DNA of 64,000 nucleotides from Yamagishiella unicocca (taxonomy: Eukaryota; Chlorophyta; Chlorophyceae; Chlamydomonadales; Volvocaceae): contig BDSL01000111.1 in NCBI GenBank assembly GCA_003116995.1, forward strand, positions 124,001 to 188,000, given 5' to 3'. The position numbers were made by a program, and so were the translations under genes. Under the pieces are notes generated by a model. It was not told where the DNA came from. It ran no database searches and saw only the letters and a list, made by a program, of their open reading frames with translations. This document shows positions 1-10,194 of this stretch, piece after piece. Position 1 is the first letter of the stretch. Each line of letters opens with the position of its first letter.

Positions 1-660
1 CCGGGCAGGAGGGGGCAGGGGAGCGCAGGGCCGGACAGGAGGGGGCAGGGGAGCGCAGGGTCGGGCAGGAGAGGGCAGGGAAGCGCAGGGTCGGGCAGGA
101 GGGGGCAGGGGAGCGCAGGGTCGGGCAGGAGGGGGCAGGGGAGCGCAGGGTCGGGCAGGAGAGGGCAGGGAAGCGCAGGGTCGGGCAGGAGGGGGCAGGG
201 GAGCGCAGGGTCGGGCAGGAGAGGGCAGGGGAGCGCAGGGTCGGGCAGGAGAGGGCAGGGGAGCGCAGGGTCGGGCAGGAGAGGGCAGGGGAGCGCAGGG
301 TCGGGCAGGAGAGGGCAGGGAAGCGCAGGGTCGGGCAGGAGGGGGCAGGGGAGCGCAGGGTCGGGCAGGAGGGGGCAGGGGAGCGCAGGGTCGGGCAGGA
401 GAGGGCAGGGAAGCGCAGGGTCGGGCAGGAGGGGGCAGGGGAGCGCAGGGTCGGGCAGGAGAGGGCAGGGGAGCGCAGGAGAGGGCAGGAGAGGGCAGGG
501 AAGCGCAGGGTCGGGCAGGAGGGGGCAGGGGAGCGCAGGGTCGGGCAGGAGAGGGCAGGGGAGCGCAGGGTCGGGCAGGAGAGGGCAGGGGAGCGCAGGG
601 TCGGGCAGGAGAGGGCAGGGGAGCGCAGGGTCGGGCAGGAGAGGGCAGGGGAGCACAGGG
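1..660. repeat. 30-bp minisatellite, about 22 tandem copies
   Basis: A G-rich 30-bp unit repeats head to tail with no spacers. Copies differ mainly at two positions (gggggcag versus gagggcag, and ggggagcgc versus gggaagcgc), and one unit near 478-490 is rearranged. The array ends at about 660. It probably lies in an upstream intron of the hydrolase gene that follows, because the first recognisable coding exon (920) begins in mid-protein. The array starts at base 1, so its true length is unknown. Confidence 0.97.
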
Positions 661-919
661 CTTGGTAAGGCGGAGCAGCTGGGGGGTATGGGAAGGATGG
701 GCGGAGGGGCGGGGGTAGCGAGGACCGGGTGCGGTGGGGCTGCACCGGTGTGTTTGGTTGCGCCACACCGCGATCACACCGCTGCTGTCATCACCACCAC
801 ATCGACCCGGGTAACCCCGGGCCACCCACATCACGCAAGGGCACATGCCGGTCAAGCCCCCTCGGCCCCTCGCCCCATGATCCGCCCCGCCTGCCCGCCT
901 GGTGGGCCCTGTGCCGCAG
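661..919. other. Non-coding stretch before the first recognisable hydrolase exon
   Basis: No convincing exon is visible between the minisatellite and the splice acceptor at 919. ORFs here overlap on both strands and show no protein-like composition. The stretch is most simply the 3' part of an intron. Confidence 0.5.
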
Positions 920-3900
920 ATCCGCTACCTGCGCATCACGCACCGGGTCAAGGAGGACGCGGACTGGCGGAAGGTGCGTGCTGGCCGGGAAGGGGGAGGG
1001 AGGGTTTAAGGGGGGATGGGTTGAAGGCGGGAAGGGAGGGAGGGGGGGAGGGTTAAAAAGGGGGGCGGGTTGAAGGCGGGAAGGGAGGGAGGGAGGGTTT
1101 GAAAGGAAACCCATTGGCCGGCTTTTAAGGAAGGGAGGTGTGAGAGGGGAGGAGGAAGGGGGCGGTTGAAAATTCTGTTGGTTGTTGGCGGCAGCTGCAC
1201 GCAAGCGGGAGGGCAGCTGAGGGCGCCACCTCTCTCGGTGGTCGGGGAAGGAAGGGCTGGGTGCGCCGTACCGGCGCATGCATGGTGTCCCCAGACACAG
1301 CGCAGACTGCATCGCCTCCCGGCCGGGTCCGCCCCCCCCCCGCAGGTGTACGTCTGGGGCATCGACGCGTACGACGTGTACGGCCGTTGGGGCTCGCCTC
1401 CCGCCGCCGAGCCGCACCCGACCAGCCTACGCGCCATGCTGGGCCTCAACGGCATCTGGGGCTGGGGCTTCAACAAGTACTCCAACACCCTGCGCGCGTG
1501 AGTAGGGTCGGGCCCGGTTGGGCGGTTGATTCAGTTGCCTGGTGGCACCGAGTGGTTGCGTCGTACTGTCCATGTTTTACGGTGGGTTGCTTTACGCCGC
1601 ATTACGTATGCCATAACGCCCGCCAAACTAGTGTTGTGCTTCAAGCCCCTAACCAACAGCGATAAGGTACGGTGGCAGCAAAGGTAGCCCCCGCCCTCGC
1701 GTGGTCTTCCCCCCCCCCGGGTGTTCCCTCCAGGGAGGGCAAGGGCCCCGACATGTACACCGCGATCGGCAGCTGGGCCCGGAACTACCACAGCATGAAC
1801 TGGGACGTCAGCTGGCCCACACACAGCGCCAAGTACGACACCATGGCCAAGACAGGTGGGACACGGAGACCCGCGCGAGGGAGCACCGTGCCTTTGGCTT
1901 ACCGCTGGTCCGTGCAACTCCCGCGGTTGTGGAGCAGCGAGCAAGGGCCGGAGCAGCTACTAGCCAGAGCAGCGGGGTGGTGGTGGTGTGATAACCGGTG
2001 ACACGAAAAACGACAAGATCGTGGGCGCATGAGGGGGGGGGCTCGGGAGGGCAGGGCGAGGGGGTGAGGTGGCGAGGGGCAGCGGCAGCCGCCCGGAGGC
2101 AGCTTGTTGCCCCCGTGGCGACGTGCTAACAGCGGTGGCTGCTAGGCGTGTAGGTGGATGGTGCGCTTTCATACCCGTCTCCCTCTCCCGCCCAGCTCCC
2201 GGCCTCCCCCCGTTCCCCACTGCCCCCTGGTGCCGCCGCCCCGCTGCTCGCCGCAGGCACTGACGGCCAGTGGTGGCTCAACTGGGACCGCGAGTACGCG
2301 GCCTGGAAGGCGGCAGGATTCAAGGTGCGGCCTTTAATCACCTTAACACCCTAAATACACACCTCTCCCGCCTTTCACCTCCCCCGCCCCCAACCCGTCG
2401 CCTCCCTCGGCCTCCCTCACTCATCCCCCCCCTTCCCCGCCACCTCAGGTCGACGCTACCTTCCAGTTCACCGCTGACGTGTTCCCGCCCTCCACCTGGG
2501 GCGCCAACGTCACCGACACAGCCTACCGCCTGGGCTACGCCTTCGGCGCCCACTTCGGCCCCGGCCGGGCACCTGCCAACATCAGCCTGGACGCGGTGGA
2601 GGTGGGCAACGAGCCGTGGATCGGGTACAACGCAACCTTCTACTCGTTGGTGAGCGGCGCTGGGGGGCCGAGGGGAGGAGAGGCGGAACGGGGGATTCAG
2701 AGGGGTTGGGGGTGACGGGGGGGTTACTTGTGAAGGGTGTCGGTTGACCATCAGAGCAAGGGTGCTGTTGGGGCTGTGGGGCTGCCGCCTCTGCTCACGT
2801 TCACCTGCCCGCCTCCACCTCCTGCTGCCGCTGCTGCCGCTGCCGCCGCTGCTGTCCCCAACCGGCCCGCTGCAGATCCTCCGCGGCTTCGCCCGGGGCA
2901 TCAAGGACGCGGACCCCACCTTCAGGCTGCTGCCGTGTGCGCTGCAGGTGGGGCCAAAGGCAGCTGAGGTTTGCATATTTGGTGCTGGGGCTGGGGCTGG
3001 AGAGCGCAACGCGGGGCGTGGGGGAAGCTGAGGGGGTGGACTAGGTGACAGTCGATGGCCGGCTTGTGTGGCGGGTCGGGGAACCAGGGGATGATGCAGG
3101 TGCAGTTCAGCACGGCGCCGGGCATGAGCGTGGCGGATGGGGGAAGGCGCTGACGTGACTGGTTGCGACGACGGCTCCAGGGGCGGGGCTCCGACGGCCG
3201 GAGCGGATTCGCCGGGTGACGCCAGTTAGAGCTCGCGGTGTGGCGTGCGCCTGACCGGCTCTCGCAGCAACTTTGTTACCTGGTTTCAGTGGTAGCGGCC
3301 AAGTGGCCCGCTCCCATCGGGATCTCCAACGCCACCGCTCAACCCACCAGCCACGGCGGCCCTCCGCACGCAGGCGGAGAACCCTTACGGCGAGGACAAC
3401 AACAACGGAAACTTCATCGGTGAGGCGCCGCTGGGTGGCGGTGGCGGCGCTGGGGGTGGTGGTGGTGGTGGTGGTGGTGGTGGTGGCGATGGCGGTGGTG
3501 GTGGCGGAGGTGGTGGTGATGGCGGCGGTGGCGGCGGCTCCCTGACTCCATCGTGTACGGCAGCATAGCATATAGGTTTAACCTGACCGATGTGGCTATG
3601 GCCGGGTATAGCCGCATACAAGCACCCATCGTACTGTCTCGTCCCGTCCGATTCAGCCCCCCCCTGCGCCCTTCCCGCACACCCCCCAGGCTCCCGCATC
3701 CCCCCCGATATCGCCCCCCTGCTGGACGTCCTCAACCTGCACGTCTACAGCTGGTACCGGCCCCCCGACCAGGGGGGCGTCCAGCGGGGCGTGCACCCGG
3801 AGCACCCGGGCAGCACCATGAACGGTACGGAGGGGTTACAGAAAATAACCGGTCACTCGATACCGGTACGGAGGGGTTACAGAAAAGAACCGGTCACTCG

Positions 3901-5951
3901 ACATGCGAAGTGTATCTGGTATGGAGTGGGGGCCGGGAAGACCCAGTACGCGATGTAGGGGGCGTCGGACTGTGTGGAAGGGGAGGGGTTAGGGGTTCGG
4001 GGCAGGGAGCCGGGACGGAGGTGTACAGGTGACCATCCCCGGCCGCCATCATGTCCCTTCCGTCCTCCCTGGACCCCGCCCGCCTCCCCAGGCCTGAACA
4101 ACATGCTTCACTGGCGCAACTTCAACATGCCGGGCAAGCCGGTGTGGGTGACGGAGTGGGGCTGGGACGCGCACCTGCCCGGAGAGGAGTGCACCACCTC
4201 CCTCTGCGTCAGCCAGCACGCGGAGGTGCGGGGCGGGGGAGTGTGCGTGTGTGTATGACTGTATGTGCTTGAGGGGTTCGAGGAAGATCCGTGGATGCCA
4301 GGAAAACCGTTTAGGACAGACGTTTTGAGATGCATGCTGGAGAACTGGGTTGGTTGAGGGGGGGAGGGAGGGAGGGAGGGGCCCGCGCCTCGCCTGGGGA
4401 GAACCGCGCCGGCCCCTGTCCGTCCCTGGAACGGTCCAGGGAGGCTGGGAGGCATATGCGTCGGGAGGGGCGAGGGGTCGGAGCGGCTCACCCAGCAGCT
4501 AGCTACTGATGCCTCTCCTGCATTGCCGATCATTCCCCCACCCCGCCCCGAACCCTCTAAGCGCTTTTCCTTTCGTACGTGGGTTTTCCTTGCAACCCCC
4601 CTGGCCCCTCAGGCCCTGTACGCGGTGCGCGGGCTGATGGTCCTGGCGCGCAAGGGAGTGCAGCTCGCGTTCTGGTTCTTCTACGCCAACGCCGACGGGT
4701 GAGGAAAGGGAGCTGCTGGCGTAAACCCAGGGAGGAGTACACAGTGGCGAGGGATGCCGGCCACGTCATGCCACTACTGCTGCTGCTGCTGCGGCGGCTG
4801 CTGCTGCTGCTGCTGCTGCTGCCGCTACCGTGCTGCTTGCGGCGTGGTGTGACGTGCATACACCTCCATGCAGGTCCTAACTAGAACGACACGTCCTACC
4901 CATCCGACGCCGCTACGGGAATGGCGCCAAAGGCGACCCGTTGTTCAGGCGCCATTTCTTCGACGTCGCTCATCAACCCCTCTCCCCTCATTTGTCGCCC
5001 TCCCTGTACCGGTACGGCTGCTGACATCGGTGCTCGCGTACTCGCTGGCGAGCCGCAGCGGGAGCGGCGTGTTCGAGCGCAGCGGCCTCCGCGGCAGCAA
5101 CTCCACCAGCTTCCCCGCCCTGCCGGTTTACAACTCACTGGCGGCCTTCATGCAGGTGATGCGGTGAGGGGGCGAAGGGGGAGCGGGGGTGTATGGCAGC
5201 CGCCACAGGGGTTCTGGGAAGGAGGAGGGAGGTCGCGTCTGTGCCCCTGCTGCTGACCGGGGTGTGGCTAGTTGCCGGGGTGGGGTCCACATCGGCTCCA
5301 TGGCTCGCGCACTCCAGCCGTATCTCGCCCTGGCGCGCCTTGTGCACCCGCCCGCCCCCGTTCCGTCATTCATCCCCGTCGCACCGCTTCCCCCAAAACA
5401 AAACACACATATCATACCCACAGGTGGTTGGCTCTAGTGGTTTCCTGGGCCTTGTGGCGGAGCGCGCCGACCTGTACGCCTACCTTCTGGGCCCCCCCAA
5501 GCAGCCGGACGGCTCGCCCTCCACCGCCGCCGCCGCCACCCACCTGCTGGCCTGGCAGCCGGTGGCGGCGGGTGAGGGGCCGGACGAGCCGATTGCGGAA
5601 GCCAACCTGGAGCTGTCGAGGACCCCTTCGCAGGTGGGCCGATAGATTCGGTATCTAGCTCGCCAGCTGGTTTTGTGCATCTGGCCCCAGCTGTGCCCCC
5701 GCCCCGCCCTTGATTGCGCGATATCGCCCCATGTGCCCGGTACCGCTACCGGTGGCTGCGACTACCGTAGTCCGCCCACCCGTCCAGCGCTAACGCTCAA
5801 TCCCTCCCCACGCCCTGATCCCCGGCCCCAGGCCTGGACCATCAGCGGAGTTGGCAGCACCGCCGTACCCCTCAGCTCGGTGGTGCAGGTGGCGGGCAGC
5901 AGCTGGCGGCTGCAGGTGTCGGCGGTGCCGCTGCTCATCCAGCTGCAGTAG
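920..5951 (+). CDS. Secreted-type glycoside hydrolase, clan GH-A fold (5' end off window)
   Basis: Thirteen exons join in phase: 920-973, 1346-1497, 1734-1855, 2257-2324, 2449-2649, 2876-2947, 3374-3419, 3690-3824, 4092-4225, 4613-4698, 4885-5155, 5424-5633 and 5832-5951. Together they give the C-terminal 556 residues. The TIM-barrel catalytic pair of clan GH-A is visible. The acid/base Glu is in VEVGNEPW (codon 2611-2613) and the nucleophile Glu is in VWVTEWGWD (codon 4154-4156). Several N-x-S/T sequons (NVT, NIS, NAT) fit a secretory-pathway enzyme. The region after about 5424 looks like a C-terminal beta-sandwich. Clan GH-A enzymes hydrolyse plant-type or algal polysaccharides with retention of configuration. 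I cannot assign the GH family or substrate. The signal peptide is not visible because the N-terminus is missing. The 4885 acceptor is the least certain boundary, and that exon may really be two. Confidence 0.88.
3430..3543 (+). repeat. GGT/GGC trinucleotide-rich tract in a hydrolase intron
   Basis: A degenerate (GGT)n/(GGC)n stretch lies just inside the intron that starts at 3420. It produces long poly-Gly, poly-Val and poly-Pro ORFs that are not genes. Confidence 0.9.
3824..3902 (+). repeat. Two tandem copies of a 39-40 bp unit at a 5' splice site
   Basis: The unit beginning ggtacggaggggttacag is present twice in a row, starting at the exon end and donor (3824/3825) of the hydrolase gene. 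The duplication therefore places a second copy of the donor-like sequence about 40 bp downstream of the real one. Both copies stay within the intron. Confidence 0.85.
4226..4612 (+). other. Hydrolase intron holding two inverted copies of a dispersed intronic repeat
   Basis: This intron contains a forward repeat copy at about 4292-4340 (ggatgccaggaaaaccg through gatgcatgctgg). It also contains a reverse copy at about 4555-4594, whose reverse complement begins caaggaaaacccacgtacg. The same family occurs in callose synthase introns at about 39169-39229 and 42155-42216. Confidence 0.6.
4772..4832 (+). repeat. CTG/CGG trinucleotide tract in a hydrolase intron
   Basis: A (CTG)n run with a few CGG interruptions lies inside the intron between 4699 and 4884. 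It is non-coding in the assembled model. Confidence 0.9.
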
Positions 5952-8070
5952 TGCTGGCGTGCAGTAAAACAATGAAAGCGTGGCAGGTGGCACGTGGCAG
6001 GCGGCATGGCGGCCTGCGGTGTTGAGGGCTATTTGGTGCTTTTGACGTGCGTCCGTGGTTGCCGTACGTACACGGATGCCTGAAGGCGGGACGGGCGCTC
6101 AGCAGGCAGGGTAGCACCGCTGCCCTTGCAAGGGATGTCGAGCTAGGGCTGGTTGGCTGGGTACAGCTGGCTCCAGGGTTTGATGTGCGACTGGTTCAGG
6201 GGGCCGGGTCAAAGGGACGTCAGCATCACCGCAACTCATAAGATGCTGAAGCCGCTGGTGACCGAGAGGTACTGACGTGATATTGCTAATACTATTTATG
6301 CTAGTGTGAAGTCCATGTCAGCCGAGCCATCTAAGGGCGCCGGCACTGCACATGGCGACTGGGTGAGGTTCGGGATCGGGTTTCTTGCATCAAGGTGGCG
6401 ATGATGTATAGGGCCCGATGAGCTGCGGTCCGTGTGAGGTGTGAAGTACATATGCTGCTTGATCGCCGTATTCATCTCAGGGAAGGTTGCCGTACAACAA
6501 GCAGAGGCGGTTGCTTGTATGATGCATGCGGGGTGGATGCGGGATGTACGGCAGTGCGATTCTACCAGGAACAGCACCCCCACGACTATTTATACACTAA
6601 TGGTTCGCCAATACGGCATGTGCTTAAATGGACTTCATTGTGTGCTTGCCTAGTCCAAACCCCATTCATGGTGCGTTGCTATTGCCTGCCCTTGGCCAAT
6701 TCCGTCGGTTGCTAGTCGCGTTCATCCTCATGAAGGGATCTCAGTATGATCTAATGACCGCGCTGCCAAATTGCGGCCTAGCTTGCTTCGGGCTGGTGCG
6801 GGGCCGGCACATGGGATGAACGAGGAAGTAGAAGGAGTGCTTTCGCTGCCTTGCCAAAGCTTATGGGGTCAGCGACCCGTGGGTCCGATGTTACACATCA
6901 GCTGGGGAGGGCGGTGCTACACGCTGTGCTGCACACTGTGCTAAAACATAATCGGACGCGGCCCAGTGCCGCCCAGTGCGTGGCGCGTGCCACTTTCAGG
7001 CTCGCTGGGGGTACAAATCAGGTTCGGCGTCTAACGTGTAGGCTGCTGTTGGGCTCGGTCGTCGGTTACTGTAAGCTGTCGGAGCCATGCTGGATGGGGA
7101 GCGTGCAGTGTCACCCTCCTGATCATGACACACATCATGACATGCACCCACACACATATGTCGCAGGAAAGAAGTGGGTTACCGGTAGTTGTGACAGGTG
7201 TCATGGATTGGGTGACACAGCAGTGGGGTTGTAATACGATTTGTGTACGAATCCTCGGCCACAGGGGGGCTTGGACGTCATGCCTGTGTTGGGGCTTGCT
7301 TGCATCCTGTGATGGGTCGCAACTACAACCACCATAGCCGTACTCACCAACTTCACTGTAACCAACAGGTACCACATGAACAACCACCAAGGCAACAAAC
7401 GTACCCTCTCACCAAAGGCGGCCAAAAATAACCAGCACAACTGACCTGCACAAGACCCGCAACTTCCACCATAACCTCCACCGCCAACCCCCCTCGTCAT
7501 TACCCCGGTGTGTGCTCAGGGTCGACTGGTGTCAGTTGGGCCGGCGTCCGGTCCTGCTGTGGTGCTAGGGCGGCCATTTGGGCTACGTCGTGACACACAG
7601 CATGCTGTGCAGGTGGTTGAGCCAACCAACGACTGGCATGCGTCACCTTCGGAGCCTGGGCAACGGCCAGCCATGACAAAATCCGAGCGGAACGTGAGGC
7701 TGGCTTCAGGGTGCTCTCACTGCCCGGGGTGGTCGCACCGCCTCCCTACCTTCACTTGGGGAGAAGTACTTAGGTAGACAGCACCGACCAAGGTGCTGGA
7801 CGTGTGGGACACCTGGATGGTGGCGCCGCGGCTTCATTCAACATCGCCGACCCAAAGGCTCATGTCTGGCAGTGCCAAGAGCTCCATGCAGCTGGATGAC
7901 GAGGCACCCGACGAGGCAGCAGAGCACTACGTACATAGGCACCATCGTGTCTATCTGCGCGTTGAGCCCTGCTTGGGATCCGTGCTTTTCGGGATGAGAT
8001 AGATGCGGAGGGGGCGGTGACAGTGGCGAGGCAACGGGCCGGGGGCCCAAGCTGGACATCACCGAGCCTT
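5952..8070. other. Intergenic region, no gene recognised
   Basis: About 2.1 kb lies downstream of the hydrolase stop codon. Short ORFs occur on both strands, but none has a recognisable motif, and I could not link them into a spliced model in either direction. No TGTAA signal sits close behind the hydrolase stop. Positions 7330-7500 are strikingly A/C-rich, with repeated accaac and accacc words. I saw no tRNA or other structured RNA. Confidence 0.5.
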
Positions 8071-8921
8071 TGTCATGCCCCACAGCAGGCTTCGGCCGTC
8101 ACGGACAATAGGTGTCAGCTTTCCTGGCTGACCGTCGTGGCCGACTCCAGGCCTGACTGGCGTGCGCTGTCGTTAGCGCTCAGGCTACAACTGACCAGGT
8201 CGTAGACACGTTAGCCGCAGGTGAACGCCGCAAGTCGCTACCTCTTCCGGGGACTGCCCCGGGTATCCTGACTCCCGACCGAAGCGCGGCCCACAGCTGC
8301 ACTGTTGCTTGCGGGGGCAACTATGCTCGACACTGTTGTTACACGTCTGCAACTGGGCACCTCGTGCGAGAGGATACTTCGAGCACGGCCGGGAATGCCA
8401 GGTATGGCATCCGGCCCGTGCTAAGGCGGCGGAGGCTCTGTGGGCCCGATGTGCGCACCTTATCCCTGCGGCTCCGATCGTGAGCCAGCTACCACCTAAC
8501 ACCGAAAGTTGCCAGACGGTATAGGACGGCGTCCGTTACTTAGTGTCAACGAACCATACCTAACAACACACTTGCGAGATATTTCACTCCAACTGTCATG
8601 CGCAGATACGCGGTTCTGGAGCGGCATCGAAACCATGACTAATGCCCGCGAATCGTTCATGCCGGCGCTGGGGCATGACACCCTGAGCGGTCAGGGCAGC
8701 CTACCACCCTGAGATTACCCCAACTGCGAGGGTAACCGAGCATCGCACAGCCGCAACTATTGCCTCCAACCACAATGAGATGGCCACCCCAAGTCTGAAA
8801 GAGACGCAGGAAGAAGAACAAACTGGCCGACCGAGATACGGCAAAGCACCAAGAACCCTAACCAAGGGACCAGAGAACAAACAGTGGTATTAACCACCTA
8901 GGGGGAGATAGCCTAAATGGC
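8071..8921 (+). mobile_element. Dispersed repeat, copy A (transposon relic)
   Basis: This segment matches the reverse strand of 57590-58080 over several blocks: gtcatgccccaca near 8071, ggccgactccaggcctga near 8140, gttacacgtctg near 8338, then gcacg-ccgggaatgcca, the agacgcaggaagaag region near 8801, and agagaacaaacag near 8871. Copy A carries at least two blocks missing from copy B (about 8165-8335 and 8470-8660). In both copies the best-matching block reads in the same frame as LHVCNWA-RARGY-EH-REC. That could be a remnant of a Cys/His-rich element protein or simply shared DNA. The family and the element ends are unknown. Confidence 0.7.
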
Positions 8922-9446
8922 CCCCCTATAAGCAGTATACTGGTCGTATACTGCGTGGTTGCGGTGATGGTAATGCCCCTGTTGGCAGCAAGCTCCATTT
9001 ACCTTACACAAATATATATAATAATATGTAATATTAATTACGACTTATTCCGTTTAGCGGACTTGCGGCATAAGCCACATACGAGTCTGACTGGCGTGAT
9101 CGGCGTAACGCTCAGGGACCCTCCAATGTTGGGCCCTACATGATCATAGATCACAATGTCGTACTGACACCTCCGGCAGGTGGACCGAGATATAAACCAT
9201 CCAGGTAAACTTGTATGACCTGACACAACGTATTAAGTTACTGAGTGTTTGGAGTTCAAGACTCCGCTGCCACCGTTCTTTATAGCATGCGATCGGTCCT
9301 GGCCGTCGTTCGTCACGGACCCTTCTACTCGACTACGCTTCCTACCGTTAAGGTGAACTTCTTGCCGCACGCTTACTACAATTTGGTATCGAGACTCAGG
9401 TTGTAGATCCTCACATAAAGGGCGTCGATAGGCCAACCCTGCCTAC
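8922..9446. other. AT-richer intergenic DNA with one copy of a short direct repeat
   Basis: The sequence ctccatttaccttacacaaa at about 8993-9012, followed by cataagccacatac at about 9069-9082, recurs nearly intact at about 10148-10190 with the AT-rich 45-bp middle removed. The two copies bracket the foldback locus and may mark the edges of one inserted or duplicated unit. An AT-rich microsatellite-like stretch lies at 9010-9045. No gene is recognised. Confidence 0.5.
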
Positions 9447-9912
9447 ATGGCATCAAAATTATCGATGGCAGATATGCTGCTGTTCAAACAATTCATGCGC
9501 GCAAAGCGTCGCCTTGATAAACGTCGCGCTGAACGCGATGATGGTGTCGAAGAACACCAACAGGAGCAAGTAGTAACTAACGCTGCTCATAATATTCAAA
9601 ATGATGTGTGTTGGGCATCGCATGGCGCATGGCCTCTTCGACCTGCGCCGCAGCAGTAGCCTGCTCCTGGTTCCTGGCAGGAAGCCGGCCTCCAGAACCC
9701 GGCCTCCTGCCCGGAACCAGGAGCAGGCTATGGCTGCGGCACAGGTCGAAGAGGCCATGCGCAATGCGATGCCCAACAAGGTCAAGGTGCTGGAAAATGA
9801 CGTTGAGGCCCTGAAGAAGGCCCTCTCTACTGTCACCAGCAGCCAGGACGAGCAGAACAGCAAGATGGACATGATCTCACTGCGACTGCGGCCATGGAGG
9901 CGTGGGACACTT
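9447..9912 (+). pseudogene. Degenerate coiled-coil coding fragment, probably element-derived
   Basis: A plus-strand frame from about 9447 begins MASKLSMADMLLF and is rich in charged helical residues. A second stretch, about 9709-9870, reads as a coiled coil (QVEEAMRNAMPNKVKVLEN, then VEALKKALSTV). The two are interrupted by the inverted repeat at 9609-9778. Beyond 9870 the frame must shift to reach EAWDTSLVVLIS, followed by a stop. The minus strand at 10172-9924 carries a better-preserved version of the last part (EEWDASLVALISQWASSL). The locus therefore looks like a rearranged fragment of one coding sequence, not a working gene. Confidence 0.5.
9609..9778. repeat. Near-perfect inverted repeat, 80-bp arms with a 10-nt loop
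   Basis: The left arm (9609-9688) and the reverse complement of the right arm (9699-9778) agree at all but about six positions. The arms derive from a coding-like sequence. A transcript across this segment would fold into one long hairpin. Confidence 0.93.
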
Positions 9913-10144
9913 CTCTAGTGGTGTTAATTAGCTAGTGGGCCTGCTCTTTGGGCGGAATGAAATGGGCTGAGGTACGTCCACAGTGCTACCTCAGCCAGTT
10001 TGATGTCATCCAGTGTTGGTTCTGGTGAAAGGTCATGCTCAAGCACCTTCTCCAGCACCAGTACCTGGCTTCTATCTAACATTCCGCCCAAAGAGGAGGC
10101 CCACTGGCTAATTAATGCAACTAGAGAGGCGTCCCACTCCTCCG
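9895..10144. repeat. Second inverted repeat, arms of about 65 bp, with a nested 10-bp hairpin
   Basis: The left arm 9895-9959 pairs with the right arm 10080-10144 at roughly 80-85% identity, including the shared block ctttgggcggaat. The 120-bp spacer contains a perfect 10-bp stem, ggctgaggta paired with tacctcagcc, at about 9965-9996. The minus strand of the right arm encodes EEWDASLVALIS, and the plus strand of the left arm encodes a decayed copy of the same peptide. The structure therefore arose by inverted duplication of coding sequence. Confidence 0.88.
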
Positions 10145-10194
10145 TGGCTCCATTTACCTTGCACAAATACATACGACATAAGCCACATACCTAT

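Noticed and set aside
1..660. CRISPR-like array of 30-bp repeats
   Set aside because: The units are directly adjacent with no spacers, and the surroundings are eukaryotic nuclear DNA. It is a minisatellite.
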